Shown here one piece after another: positions 45,023 to 57,400 of a stretch of 64,000 bases of DNA (position 1 is its first letter; every line of letters begins with the position of its first letter). Below the pieces are notes generated by a model. That model did not search any database. It was not told the DNA's origin and worked only from the letters and a program-made list of their open reading frames with translations. The position numbers were made by a program, and so were the translations under genes. Source of the DNA: Terramyces sp. JEL0728 (lineage: Eukaryota; Chytridiomycota; Chytridiomycetes; Rhizophydiales; Terramycetaceae); assembly GCA_027603945.1 (NCBI GenBank), contig JADIIU010000009.1, positions 1-64,000 of the forward strand. Direction: 5' to 3'.

Positions 45023-47154
45023 TTACAATTTTGACTTGATTGCATAGTATAGTTTCAGACTTTCAGGGTTCGTTAGCGAACTGCTTGGTTGGACATTTTC
45101 TCCAGAGATTATCTTTTTCACTGCAATTTCAACCTTCTTTCCTGTTAATGTATATGGGATATCCCCGATTGGCAAGATTACAGCAGGGACGTGTCTCGCA
45201 GACAGCTTTGTCTTTATCCTTTGCTTAATGCTATCGACTAGGGCTTTGTTGAACTGCTTACCGTCGGCCATTTTGAGGAACAAAACTACCCTCTCTCCAT
45301 CAGCGGTTTGTTGACCAACTGCCAAAGAATCTTTGACATCAGCGAAAGCAGTCAAGATGTTGTACAATTCGGCACTCCCAAATCTGACACCTGCCGGATT
45401 CAATGTGCCATCGCTAAATTATATATGGGATACCTTCTTCCGAGCATGAGCACACCGCCAGTCTTGGAATTGATGCTTAAATAGTCGCCATGGTACCAGA
45501 CACCTCTCACTTGATTAAAATACGCTGCTTGATATTTTGATCCGTCTTTATCATTCCAGAAGAAAACAGGCATAACTGGAAATGGCTCTAAAATTAAGCT
45601 ATTCATTACTTGTACAAACTAAATCTCCTGGTTTATCTATCACAGGGTCGCCAGCATCGTTCCACGCCTCAACTGCCATTCCCAACGTTATACATTGGAT
45701 TTCTCCTCGGTAGACAGGGAGGGCCGAGTTGTGTCCGGCAAATAGAGATACAATATCAGTTCCTCCAGTGATACTTGCCACTAAAACATCCTTTTTGATT
45801 TTTTTGTAAATAAAATCGTAAGATGCGGGTTTCAATGAAGATCTGGAATGAATAAGCAATTACCCTGTGCTATAGATCGAATGAATACTCGATAAATCGC
45901 AATCTTCTCCAGGAAAATAGTTTGCTTCTTCAACATTTTGAATGAATTTTGCAGAGGTGCCAAAGATAGTAATCCTGGTTAGTTTGTAGTTACTTTAGTT
46001 TTTCAGCAAGTTTCCAGAGGTGACTGATATCCGGATATACAGGATTTCCATCGTACAGGACAATTGAGGCACCAGAAACCAAACCTGAAATCAAATAGTT
46101 CCACATCATCCAACCAGTCTATATTAGTTACAAAATACAGTGGTATAATAGAAATATCGATCTCCCGGCTTCATTGATCCGTGTATTATATGCTCTTTCA
46201 TGTGTTGCACAAGCATTCCGCCCTGGCAGTGCACAATGCATTTAGGAACTCCAGTTGTTCCCGAACTGTACAATATAACTGCTGGCTGTTCAAATGGGAC
46301 TTGTTCAAAGCAAACTACATCATCTCCAGAGGCTACAAAATCATCAAACAGCACGCTCTTTGGAATTCTACCAAGATTTGGTCTGGTAATATTTGATATA
46401 ATGACAACTTTTTCGACGGTTGGTAATCCAGCAATAATTGGCCCTAATTTCGCAAAAATATCGTGAATTTTCCCTCCATATTTAACAGACTCTACTGAGA
46501 GCAAAATGCGTGGTTCGATCTGCTTGAATCTATCCAAAACAGCCTAAATCAATTGAATATCACCTTTTCTCCAAAATCTGGTGAGGCAGATGTCCAGATT
46601 GCCCCGACAGCAGTGGTTGCAAGCATGAAAACAACAGCTTCTGCGCAATTTGGGACGAATCCAGCAATCCTGTCCCCAACCTTAATTCCTGCTTTCCTTA
46701 ATGCATTCGCACACTTCATAACTGAAGAGCGCAGCTGCTTAAATGTCAACTGCACTAGTTTGTCTGTTTCATCTGCTGTTAAAAATATATAACTGGTTGC
46801 TATAATTGCAATTTCGTCGTCCGTTCTCTTTAATAGATTTTCAGCATAATTCATTCTAGCTCCATGGAACCACTTTGGAATTTCATAGATCGGAACTGAT
46901 TCATCAACAACCTGAATAAATCCGGAATTACCTTTGTATACGGTTTGGAACTAATCACTCCACAGAATTCCCAGATATCAGCCCAGAATGCGGAGATGTA
47001 GCTGGTCGAGTATTTGTAAAGTTCTGGGTAGGATGCTAGCAATTAGTATTCCCATACAGAGCTTCAAATGGTGCTTTTTGTTGACAAATTGCATAAATTT
47101 GTACATGGCAGTCGAATTGACATCCTTTGGACTCCAAAGCACAATATCAGGCAT
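45023..47154 (-). CDS. AACS: acetoacetyl-CoA synthetase
   Basis: Cytosolic ligase that activates acetoacetate to acetoacetyl-CoA, feeding sterol and lipid synthesis. Nine exons (47058-47154, 46932-47035, 46564-46911, 46139-46543, 45994-46118, 45864-45974, 45610-45842, 45434-45587, 45023-45413) give 655 residues; the eight introns are 19-22 nt. Family marks: N-terminal MYKFMQFVNKK, FWADIWEFCGV, PKWFHGARMNYAENLL; adenylation motif ILYSSGTTGVPKCIVH; TGWMMWNYLISGLVSGA; GTSAKFIQN; GGTDI; YHGDYLSI; SDGTLNPAGVRFGSAELY; and PYTLTGKKVEIAVKK with the catalytic lysine. Start is MPDIVLWSP; the frame above it has only TTG. Its stop codon lies 31 bp from the convergent myosin stop. Confidence 0.95.
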
Positions 47155-47211
47155 TTCTTTGGTGAAAAATTGGCGAGCGACTTTCAAAAAATGGAAAAAG
47201 TATATATTGGA

Positions 47212-48069
47212 TTATCTATCGATCGGATCTTCGTCAGCCACGATGTAAAGTTGCTCTCCATTGGCATCTAGGCCAAGATCTGCTGGAGAGCATTGCAGGG
47301 GTTCCGTGGCCCAACCTACTGCTCTGCTCAAACAATCGTCAATCCCACTACAAAAATCTCCATTAGCATCCAAGAATAAATGTTCTAACTCGCTTTCAAT
47401 TTCCTTCCAGATTTCGTCGTTTGGAAACGCCGAACTTTGAGGGTAGCGGGAACTATGAATATTGATACCTAACCCATAATAATGGCTACTAGGACTGCCT
47501 ACTCCTATTCCAATATAATGTATCGGAGGCTCATTTTCGTAATCTTCACTTTCAGAGTCTGATGCTTCTTGTAAAAAAGATTGCGTGTTCAATACTGTTA
47601 TCGGGATCGTCCGATATTGCACTCGGTGGGCATTTTCAAGCATGCGTCTTGATCTCTCCAACACTCCGTTTGCTTCTTGGACATGTGGGACAACTAAAGA
47701 ATCGTTTTGATTTACAATTTCGTCCCACTCGCTCAACGCTTGCATTAACTCGTTTCTAGCCATATCCAATTCTTCGTGTGCCTGTTCTAGCTCTCGTAAT
47801 TGTTGGACCAATTCTTGTTGAACCGACTCGTGGTGCGCACGCTGAGCTAACGGATCTTCCGTGCGTGGTGCTGGCGCTTCGTTAGCTGGTATACTTTCAT
47901 TTATCCTCGCAACTGTTCTCGGAATTCGGTTTACGTCTACATTTGTCCAGCTAGCTGGATTAAACGTCAATGCTCTTGGTGGTGCTGTAATTGTTTCTGT
48001 ATTCCATGGCGATATTTCATCATCAATATCTAACACATTCATTTGTTGAAGAAGATCTGTCAACGACAT
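47212..48069 (-). CDS. coiled-coil protein, unidentified
   Basis: A 285-residue intronless protein. The first 80 residues are low-complexity; residues about 85-150 form an acidic amphipathic helix likely to be a coiled coil (ELVQQLRELEQAHEELDMAR). The C-terminal third contains two similar short acidic motifs, LFLDANGDFCSGID and LGLDANGEQLYIV, resembling EF-hand-like Asp/Asn loops but without full helix-loop-helix pattern. Cysteines occur only near the end. No family is recognised. It is 57 bp upstream of AACS on the same strand. Confidence 0.6.
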   Translation of the reverse strand: MSLTDLLQQMNVLDIDDEISPWNTETITAPPRALTFNPASWTNVDVNRIPRTVARINESIPANEAPAPRTEDPLAQRAHHESVQQELVQQLRELEQAHEELDMARNELMQALSEWDEIVNQNDSLVVPHVQEANGVLERSRRMLENAHRVQYRTIPITVLNTQSFLQEASDSESEDYENEPPIHYIGIGVGSPSSHYYGLGINIHSSRYPQSSAFPNDEIWKEIESELEHLFLDANGDFCSGIDDCLSRAVGWATEPLQCSPADLGLDANGEQLYIVADEDPIDR

Positions 48070-48214
48070 CTTGTTCAGCAAGATTTTTCATTGTATTTAT
48101 TTGGTGGGCCCATTGGGAACAGAAAGTTTGACAGGGACCATGTTTCATTTCCCAGCCCAACAGTAAACAAAATAAAAATACATTAGCTATCTAATTATAT
48201 TTACTATATAAAGG

Positions 48215-51200
48215 TTACTCGTCAATTGCTTGCACCAGCACCTCCTCTTTGGGTGGATAATTTTCAGTATCTGGATGCAGTTGAGTATTTATGCAACTCG
48301 TTGAGCTACTCTCGCTTTTTGACGATTTTGAATTCTCTGAAGCCTTCAAATGTTCAGCTGAAGACAGTTCAGCAACTTCAGGAATTGTAGAAAATGGAGT
48401 CGGGGTTAAAATAGAAGTTCTGGATATATCATCTCGGTCGCTGTTCGTGGAAACAGACTCGCTTGTATCTTGATCTGGGAGGTTTTCTGGATGCTCGTCC
48501 TGTTCCTCGCGCTCTTCGTTTTCATAAATTTCCTCTTCCTCTTCCTCCTCTTCCTCTTCCTCCTCTTCTTCCTCTTCCTCCTCTTCCTCTTCCTCATCTT
48601 CATCTTCTTCATCATCGTCGTCGTCATCTTCTTCGTCCAACTGTTTCTTTCTAAGAATTGCAGCTTCTTTGTAAGCCCTGAAATCAAAGTTTTCAACATC
48701 AAAAATGCAAAATGGGTGATCTTCCAGCTCTAGTGCAGTTGGTCTGTCTTCGGGGTTGGTAGCAAATGTGCATTTGAGGAATTCTGACGCATCCTGGGAA
48801 ATATCGGTTGGTAAAGGGGGCTTATCAAACCTTCCTAGCCTCCATAAAGTTTGGATTTCATCCAGGTTTTTCCATGGGTGGGTTGATGTTATCATTTCTA
48901 ATACGACACACCCTAAACTCCAGATGTCAACTTTTGCAGAATACCCTTTGCCTTTAATTACTTCAGGCGCCATCCAATACACTGTCCCTTGAATAGACAT
49001 TACGGAATTATGTTTGTATGCGAGTTCATATTCTACATTAGTGATATTTTACTGCTTCTTTTTGATATGCCAAAGTCAGATATTTTCACCCATCCATCTT
49101 CATCAATCAAAATATTTCCACCCTTAATATCTCGATGTATAATTCCGTTTTCATGCAGATATTTTAAACCACACAATATTTGGTTTACCAGTCTCTTTAC
49201 CAATTCTTCATTAAATGGTCCCATCAGAGCCAATGCAGACGAAATTGACCCACCAGAGACATACTCCAAAAATACATTGATTACATCGCCGTCGGTATAG
49301 AAACCTAATTTAAATTCATTTGTACCAATATATCTCACAATGTTTTCGTGCTCTAAATCCTTCAACAGTGAAATCTCCAAATGTAGTGCTTCCAGCATTT
49401 TTTTCCTCGTTTTACTGTCCACTGATCTTGTTTTAATGTTCACTTGTTTTACAGCCATAATTTCATGGGTTTGGCAATTAGCCCCGTAAAATACTTTTCC
49501 GAATGAACCCATGCCGATTAGCGGGCCTTGTATCCAATTTAATTTTCTAGGGGTATCTGGACTTACTGTGAATGTTTCTATAAACTCCATCATTGATTCG
49601 CTATGTTCCAGGGGAGGTGCCAGACCGATTTGCTCTTCTTGAAGCTCTAGCGTCGATTTTTCTTTTTGCAATTCCACAGTGATTTCCGGGATTGTTGCAG
49701 GCGGTTTGGCAGAGTCTTCATCAACATCTCCAAGGTAGGATTTTAGTACGGAATCTTCATAATCGATACTTGCGAAATTCATTTCTTCGTCCTTTCCAAA
49801 AAGTATTGGCAACGGACGCTTTCGCTTGCCATCGCCAGTATCTTTGTTGAGTGAAGCACCGCTTTTTAGTTCTTCCAGCGAGGTCGAAGCGCCTTCAGAC
49901 TCTTCAGAATGCAATTCAAACCTGGATTGGAATTTGTCTTGAATAATCTTTTTCTGCAATAATTGAGACTTGTGTCTTTTGTTCTTTGTTGTGACCATTG
50001 ATTCCATAAGTGCATCTTGGAAATTCGGCCCTTCCTGCTTAATTTCATTTAATCCAGGGAAGAAAGCTTCCAAGTTTTGAGCAATTAATTCTTGGGGCGG
50101 TCTATCACCAAAGAAGGCCTCCAGTTTTCTATTTGGCTGTATACCGCCATTAACTGCATTGACTGGACTTGTTGGCACACCAGCAGGTTTTTCCAATGGC
50201 ATCCATTTTTTATGTTCTGAGGTCACAGACGATTTCCTTTTCGATTTCGCCTTCTTGCCGGTTTTAACTTTACTGGCACCAATGTCATTTTCACCAAAGA
50301 AGCTTTTCAATTTTTTGTTGGAGTTTGTAGGCACCGATTCTCCAAAGAAATCCTTCAGTTTCTCGGTATTCTTTGACTTGGTTTTTTCCTCTAATTCATC
50401 TTCGACGCTTTCGTCCATGCTGTGTTCTAAAGAATCATTCAAAATGGAATCAAATATCAGCGTGTCGGTTAATTTCTTTGATTTCTTTTCCGGTTTTTCT
50501 GGGACAGTTTCGCCAAAAAAGTCTTTAAGCTTCCCTTTCATCCGAACTTCAGGAGTCTCGTCCACCTTCACATCATCCGCCAACATAACAACGCTATCCC
50601 CCAGTCCTCCAAGATCTTTGAGCAATTTGCGGGTTTTCGCTCTTACTCTGGCAACCGGTTGAGCTTTCACTTTCGGGTGCCGCTTTTTATCTATTACAAT
50701 ATGAGCGCGATACGGGTGATCAGGACTCGAACAAATTTCTGCGAGTGTCAAGTCATCTATGCTGGTATCTCGAATAACTATGATTAACACAAAATACATC
50801 TATTTGAGCTGAAGGATTGCGCTCTTATATAGAGCTCGTATTCGTTTTGGCTCTTTTCGTCATACTTGATCCCAAACCTTCCATAAATTTTTTCTCTGAT
50901 CAAGCCTGGTTCTTGATTTGGTACATTTACATCAATCACATAAGAGGTATCATTCATATCGTACACCCGAACACATTTGTTCTTTACTGCATCAACAACC
51001 ATAACATCCTTTTCTTCCTAAAATTAATCAAACAACAACCTTTGAAGCCGGAGAAGCTCCAAACCCTTTAAAGAACGTAGGAGTTCTTTTTATTTCGCTG
51101 ACCGATGTCCTAGAATTTCTTCGAGATGTATCAGGAGTTATTTGTTGGCCGGATTGGTCTTTTAGTAATACGCCTGGACTCTCTGGATCAGACTTTTGGC

Positions 51201-52383
51201 CGTTTGGTGGTGATTTCGAATCATCTGGACTACTTGATGTATTTTTCACTGAAAACAAGCGAGCAGGAGATTTGGCTGGGGTATTATTGGCCATTGGTCC
51301 TCCACCACTAACTGATCCTTTTGAGCTTTTGAACAGGGTTTGAAAGGGTGTTTTTGGTGAAGTAGAGTTATCCTCTGGCTTATTAATCGTTGTTGAAACC
51401 CTTAGAGTGTTTGATTTTTTCAGCTGCTTTTTAGAATCAACTCTGGCTGGCTTGATTTCTTCTGATTGTTCTGGATCCCAACTCATAAAATTGTTGCATA
51501 ATTTGGAATTGGATTTGCTTGTCGGTAGTTGCGGTAAACTTGGACGTCCTTGGTATTCCCATGGAACGACGGCTTCATCTGTATTCTTTGGAGAATGAGG
51601 CAGCTCTGTAAAATCCCAAGGTGTGATATCAGCAGAGTATTTAGTTGCTGATCTAGATATAGCTGATTTTGGCGATGAGGCTAGCAAGTCCAACGAATCT
51701 CTGGAAAACGATTTCAGCTTTTTCAGTGATTTATCAGAATTAACGCTCTCTGGTGATTTTGGAGTGACTATGCCTGTAGATTCTTTCGGAGATATGTAGG
51801 ACTGAGGTCGTTGGACGTCAGCAAATTGGCTTTCGGTCCTGTACAGAATTGATTCTGGAGTTTTGGGTCGGATTATTGTACTCCGCGTAGGACTGACTTC
51901 TGTTGCGGCTGTAATCTCTGGACCCTTCCCTTTGGTTATCGTAGTTGCGGTTTTTATGTTGGTTTCTTGAGCAGTCTTCACTGACGAATTGCTTTTTGCG
52001 TGAGTGGTATTCAGAGCCGTTCCATTGGGCTTTTCACACACAACTTTTGGTATATCGAGCAAGTCCGCAGATGCTTCTTCCATAAATGCCCACGGTGTAA
52101 CATCTGGGGTTGCGTTGAGCGGTGTAGCCAATGTTGTCTGCGATACAAATTTGTATTTCCTTGCCTTATCGTCTCCAATGTCATGGTTTATTATTTTAAA
52201 TGAACCCTTTGGAGTTATTGAATCAAATGTAGGTGCATATGAATTTGTCATTCGTGGTGAGTCAATCTTTTCAATCTTGGTAATAACGGAAATGGCTGAT
52301 TTATGTTTTGGTTTTGCAGGCTCTTTGTCCTTATCTGGACTGAGAATATACAAGGTTTTTTTGGGCTCTTGCTTTCTAGACAT
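48215..52383 (-). CDS. MAP kinase kinase kinase (STE11/BCK1/NPK1-like)
   Basis: A 1,368-residue protein kinase in four exons (51040-52383, 50798-51017, 49052-50777, 48215-49031); introns 22, 20 and 20 nt. The first 450 residues are Ser/Thr/Pro-rich with repeated DITPWDFTE/DVTPWAFME-like phrases. A short ubiquitin-like or RA-type segment (VRVYDMNDTSYVIDVNVPNQ) follows, reminiscent of fungal Bck1. A region repeats K-L-K-D-F-F-G-E-type phrases several times. The kinase domain (about 935-1,205) has GMGSFGKVFYG, VAVK-type lysine in AVKQVNIK, YVSGGSISSALALMG, HRDIKGGNILID, DFGISKR and GTVYWMAPEVIK, the MEKK signature. A long acidic stretch follows. Likely upstream kinase of a cell-wall or mating-type MAPK cascade, by inference from family. 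Confidence 0.88.
48530..48636 (-). repeat. low-complexity CTTCCTC tract encoding poly-Glu/Asp
   Basis: A purine-rich (minus strand) tract in the last exon of the MAPKKK encodes about 35 acidic residues, mostly Glu, at roughly positions 1,229-1,264. Length is likely polymorphic. Confidence 0.85.
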
Positions 52384-52446
52384 TGGTGCGCTGTCAAAAT
52401 CCCTGTAAAGTGTAACAATGAGAAATTATACAATTGAAATAAAAAT

Positions 52447-53811
52447 TTAATTGCCAAACACATTCAGGTCAGCAAGATACATTCTGTATTCTTGTGCAGC
52501 GCGCTCATAAATGAAACCTCCATGAGTCAATTTCAGGTTCGCGCAGGTTTTGTGTCCATAATTACGCGCAACTTCCCTGGCTTCAGCTGTATTGACATGC
52601 TGGGCAGTTTTAAAGACGTAATAGTAATATATAGATACCAGGGGACAGCACTCGCCGTAAATTTCTACCAGCGCATCAGCCATCTCTATTGCAACCTTAA
52701 AGCACTTGTCCCAGCATTGATCTTTTAATAACTGATCTATATAACTCCTCCTAATGACAAACATTTCGTGGTTGGTGGCAGCGAGTTTTTCTTTTGCAAG
52801 GCAGCACAGCTTTTCCATTGCATAGGTGTTGACAATCGCGTCTTCTGTTACCAAGCAGTGGATGTCATTAACTTTGTTGCAGTTGGCGCATTTTGACTTG
52901 TTTGAAGCTCTATAGCCGCACTTACAGTTCACACAGTCAAATGGATCCGAGTTTGAACAGAATGAACAACCGCACTCAAAAAAGTAAGTGTTCTTTAGCA
53001 GAGATTTCCTCGTTGCCCTGCTAGTAAACGACTCTACGTAGCTAATGAATATCTGCATAAAATATTGAATTACTTGCTCCCCTTTCCTAATTGGTCTAGA
53101 TGAAATCAGTTTCCCAGTAGATCCGTTAAATACTACAAACGCATTTGGGCTACAAGAATGATTTGCGGAAGCAAGTAAAGGGTAAACACCAACACCAATA
53201 TTAACCAATTCATCCGTGCAAATCGCCATGCAGTTGCACGAGTAAGCGCAGATGATGTCCATTAATGTGCTGGCTGGTAGTAGGTGCTCCTCATCTACAA
53301 CATACTTTAATCCCGATAGCATTTCGCCAAAGCTAATTAATTTATCTTGGGAATAATCAGATTTATGTGTCAATAAAGATCCAAATCCATTCAATTGCGT
53401 TCGATCTAAATCCTGCCCTAATCCTTCGATAATCTGCGGTTGCAAATATGCCTGGTATAAGATTCTGCAGATGATTCTCAAAGTGGTATTTGGTTTGTTT
53501 GGTTTAGCTTTCTTGAAGCCTTTGCATTCCAATTTGTGAATTTTCCAGTCTTTTCGTTGGCAAGATATATTACTGATTAACGAAATATTTACCAATAATG
53601 ATTTACTGAACATGCGGAGCATTTGAGTCCAGCATTTTCTTGAAAACAATTTGCACATTGTAAAGATTGATTTTGGTCGTCTACCACACTGGCAACTGCA
53701 TTTTCTTGAATGATAACTTGTCCTGCAATCAAATACTCGAATACCAGGCTGGATTTCGGCTGAGGCAATCAAATGTAATCCCCACTCACCATTTGTTCTT
53801 TTTTCCCACAT
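52447..53811 (-). CDS. SMYD-type SET-MYND lysine methyltransferase
   Basis: Four exons (53745-53811, 53593-53722, 53074-53572, 52447-53052) give 433 residues. The start matches the SET N-flank ([16 protein letters not shown]); the MYND finger appears only after removing introns of 22 and 20 nt: [27 protein letters not shown]. The SET core has [20 protein letters not shown] with the NHSC motif and [11 protein letters not shown], the latter after removal of a 21-nt intron that contains no stop. A post-SET cysteine cluster ECGCSFC and a helical TPR-like C-terminus complete the SMYD layout (SMYD1-3, fungal relatives). Substrate unknown. The gene begins 12 bp from the divergent URM1 start. Confidence 0.88.
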   Translation of the reverse strand: MWEKRTNGEWGLHLIASAEIQPGIRVFDCRTSYHSRKCSCQCGRRPKSIFTMCKLFSRKCWTQMLRMFSKSLLVNISLISNISCQRKDWKIHKLECKGFKKAKPNKPNTTLRIICRILYQAYLQPQIIEGLGQDLDRTQLNGFGSLLTHKSDYSQDKLISFGEMLSGLKYVVDEEHLLPASTLMDIICAYSCNCMAICTDELVNIGVGVYPLLASANHSCSPNAFVVFNGSTGKLISSRPIRKGEQVIQYFMQIFISYVESFTSRATRKSLLKNTYFFECGCSFCSNSDPFDCVNCKCGYRASNKSKCANCNKVNDIHCLVTEDAIVNTYAMEKLCCLAKEKLAATNHEMFVIRRSYIDQLLKDQCWDKCFKVAIEMADALVEIYGECCPLVSIYYYYVFKTAQHVNTAEAREVARNYGHKTCANLKLTHGGFIYERAAQEYRMYLADLNVFGN

Positions 53812-53823
53812 TCAAAAAAAATA

Positions 53824-54132
53824 ATGAAGATAACTCTGGAATTCAGCGGAGGACTGGAACTACTCTTTGACAACAAGAAACAAATAAAAATAGATGCACC
53901 GGGAGAAATTGTGAATTTAAGGGATCTTATTGGATGGACTCGGGACAACTTGCTGAGCGAAAGACCAGAATTGTTTACTCAGGGAGAAACTGTGTATTCT
54001 ATTGTTAACCATAGACGGCCAGGAATTTTGGTATTGATTAATGATTCCGACTGGGAATTGGAAGGCGAGCTTGAATACCAACTGCAGGAAGGAGACACGA
54101 TTGTATTTATTTCTACTCTGCATGGCGGTTAA
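53824..54132 (+). CDS. URM1: ubiquitin-related modifier URM1
   Basis: A 102-residue intronless protein with the complete family pattern: beta-grasp start [52 protein letters not shown], and the obligatory C-terminal GG (STLHGG) that is activated as a thiocarboxylate by Uba4/MOCS3. It serves as the sulphur carrier for tRNA U34 thiolation and can be conjugated to proteins under oxidative stress. Length is standard (about 100). Confidence 0.95.
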   Translation: MKITLEFSGGLELLFDNKKQIKIDAPGEIVNLRDLIGWTRDNLLSERPELFTQGETVYSIVNHRRPGILVLINDSDWELEGELEYQLQEGDTIVFISTLHGG

Positions 54133-54200
54133 CCAGCGGCAATAATATACGCGACCAGATAAAAATCGTTATTGTTATTTTTCTTAATTTATACATTCAC

Positions 54201-54287
54201 ATGTTGCGGTTCAATGTAAAGAATGTCGATACTAGCTTATCTTTAATGCCTCGGAATCCTAGTCGGCCAGTCAATCCGACAAAGTAA
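54201..54287 (+). CDS. 28-codon ORF, doubtful
   Basis: Between URM1 and ATP citrate lyase an ATG opens MLRFNVKNVDTSLSLMPRNP and ends at TAA after 28 residues, with an AT-rich TTATAC stretch just upstream. It could be a small gene, an upstream ORF if the ACLY transcript starts early, or chance. The TATA box at 54384 suggests ACLY transcripts begin after it. Nothing else was seen in this 285-bp gap. Confidence 0.15.
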   Translation: MLRFNVKNVDTSLSLMPRNPSRPVNPTK

Positions 54288-54383
54288 TTTCCGCTCGTTC
54301 ATTTGGTGCTAATTTAATGCAGTGCCAGCCAATGAAAATGGTTTTCCCAATCCGTTTAGATTACAGCTGTGCCACGTTACTTG

Positions 54384-54391
54384 TATAAATA
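54384..54391 (+). promoter_or_regulatory. TATA box of ATP citrate lyase gene
   Basis: TATAAATA 26 bases before the ACLY ATG; CCAAT-type sequences lie about 50 bases further up. This implies a very short 5' leader. Confidence 0.55.
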
Positions 54392-54417
54392 TTCATCTCC
54401 AACGAAAAAATTAAAAA

Positions 54418-57400
54418 ATGTCTGCAAAAGCTATCAGAGAATTCGATGGTAAACACCTATTGAATCACTTTATCGGCAAAGATCCTTCCTTTGCTGAAAA
54501 TTTACCTCCTGCACACTTGGCTACCGTAGCTTTTGATTTAGCAGTCCTTGAACAATCCAAAAAGGCGTTCGACGACCACGTTAAATATGTGTTGAACGAA
54601 GTTGAAGCTCAACACCCCTGGCTGCAGACTACCAAATTGGTCTGCAAACCCGATCAATTGATTAAGCGAAGAGGAAAGAACGGCTTGCTGGGAATAAATC
54701 TCTCATGGGATGATGTAAAGAAGTGGATATCAGCTAGAGCCGGCAGCATCATCAAGGTAATTAATTCTAATTTAGATTGAAAAAACCTCTGGATATTTGG
54801 ATACTTTTATTGTTGAGTCTTTCTGCCCTCATCCGCAAGATTCCGAATTTTACGTGTGTATCCAGTCTGTCAGAGAAGGAGATCTCATCTACTTTACCCA
54901 TGAAGGTGGTGTAGATGTTGGCGATGTAGATGCTAAAGCGTCCAAACTGATGGTCCAAGTCAACCAGCCGTTCCCTACCGCAGATAAAATTCGATCAGCT
55001 TTGTTGAACAAGGTGCCTGCAAAAAAACAAGACGTTCTGGTTGCTTTCATCACCAGCTTGCACAGTGTATATGCTAAATTAAACTTTACCTATTTGGAAA
55101 TCAATCCTTTGGTGGTTCTCGAAGATGGTGCTGTTCATAAAGTATTCTATTTGGATCTTGCTGCGAAACTAGATCAAACTGCAGAATTTGAATGTGGCCA
55201 ATTATGGTCCGAAGGAAGAAAACTAGGCTATCCCAAAGTTACTTCAGCTGTCGGGCCTGTGATGGAATTCCCAGCACCATTTGGAAGACAGCTTACCAAA
55301 GAAGAAGCCTATATTGCTGAATTAGATGCCAAGACGGGTGCATCTTTGAAACTTACAGTGCTTAATCCAAACGGCCGTATCTGGACCATGGTCGCTGGTG
55401 GGGGTGCCTCTGTTGTTTATTCAGATGCCATTGCTGCACATGGATATACCCACGAGTTGGCCAACTATGGTGAATATTCTGGTGCTCCTTCCGAAACACA
55501 AACCTATGAATATTCTAAAACCATTTTGGATTTGATGACTAGAGGCGATCCACATCCAGAAGGAAAGTTTTTGTTTATCGGTGGTGGTATTGCCAACTTT
55601 ACTAACGTTGCCGCAACTTTCAAAGGAATCATCAGATCAATGAAAGAATACAAACAGCGATTGCAAGCCCACAAAGTTCGTATTTTCGTCAGACGTGCCG
55701 GACCTAACTACCAAGAAGGGCTAAGTTTGATGAGAAATCTGGGTGAAACCTTAGGAGTAGAAATCAATGTATACGGCCCTGAAATGCATGTTACTGGGAT
55801 TGTTCCACTTGCACTATACGGCGATGCTAAAGGGCTTACATCCTCTGCTAACGGATTAAGCAGTGGAAGCTCGTTGATGGATATTGCCCATCCACCTCAA
55901 ACTGCTACTGCTACCCCTGCAGCAAAGGCATCCAAACCAGCACCAACTGGACCAAAGTCCCAAGAAAAAACCGCAAACCCAAATTCTGGACTCAAGCCTC
56001 CGTTTGATGGAACCACTAGAGCATTTATTTATGGTATGCAGCCAAAGGCCGTTCAAGGAATGTTGGACTTTGACTTTATGTGCAAGCGATCTCAACCATC
56101 TGTTGCATGCATGATTTATCCATTCGGCGGACATCATGTACAAACCTTCTACTGGGGCACCAAAGAAACCCTTTTGCCGGTATATACATCTGTCGCTGAA
56201 GCTTGCGAAAAGTTCCCAGAAGTAACTGTTTGTATCAACTTTGCCTCTTTCAGAAGGTACGTTTCTTTAACAATAGTGTTTATGAATCAACTTTGGATTT
56301 GATGAAATATCCGCAAATCAACACTATCGCAATTATCGCAGAAGGTGTTCCCGAAAAGAGAGCCAGAGAACTCTTGTGGAAAGCAAAGGAAAACAATATA
56401 TTGATTATTGGGCCAGCCACTGTTGGTGGTATTAAACCCGGATGCTTCAAGATTGGTAACACTGGTGGTATGATGGATAATATCGTGTCTTCTAAACTGT
56501 ACCGTGCCGGCTCTGTTGCGTATGTGTCCAAATCTGGTGGTATGTCCAACGAGTTGAACAATATCATTTCCAGAGCAACTGATGGTGTATATGAAGGTGT
56601 TGCGATTGGCGGTGACAGATATCCAGGATCAACTTTCATTGACCATATGTTGCGATACGAAGCCGACGATAAAGCAAAGATGATGGTCCTTTTAGGAGAA
56701 GTTGGTGGCGATGAAGAATATTTGATTGCTGAAGCTGTTAAAGCAGGAAAGATCACTAAGCCTGTTGTAGCATGGTGTATTGGTACTTGTGCAACCATGT
56801 TCACAACCGACGTTCAATTCGGACATGCTGGATCATTTGCAAACTCTGACAGAGAAACTGCGAATGCCAAGAACAATGCTTTAAGATCAGCTGGAGTCCA
56901 TGTACCTGAAACCTTTGAAGATTTACCAATTATCTTGACCAAAGTCTATCAAGAACTTGTTGACAACGGGACTCTCGTACCAATCAAGGAACCTGAAGTG
57001 CCAAAGATTCCTATCGATTATGCTTGGGCACAGGAATTAGGATTAATCCGTAAGCCAGCTTCCTTCATTTCCACCATTTGTGATGACCGTGGTCAAGAAC
57101 TGTTCTATTCGGGAATGGCTATTTCAGAAGTTTTCAGGGAAGATATCGGTGTTGGTGGTGTATTGTCACTCCTCTGGTTCAAACGCCGTTTGCCACACTG
57201 GGCAACAAAGTTCATTGAAATGGTGTTGATGCTCACTGCTGATCACGGTCCAGCCGTTTCTGGTGCACACAACACTATTGTCACAGGTGATATTTAATTT
57301 AACAATAGCTCGCGCTGGCAAAGACTTGATCTCTTCCCTTGTATCGGGTTTGCTGACAATTGGTGACAGATTTGGAGGCGCATTAGATGGTGCTGCCCAA

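Noticed and set aside
48470..48733. Plus-strand frame of mostly Leu/Phe
   Set aside because: Antisense of the poly-Glu tract in the MAPKKK.
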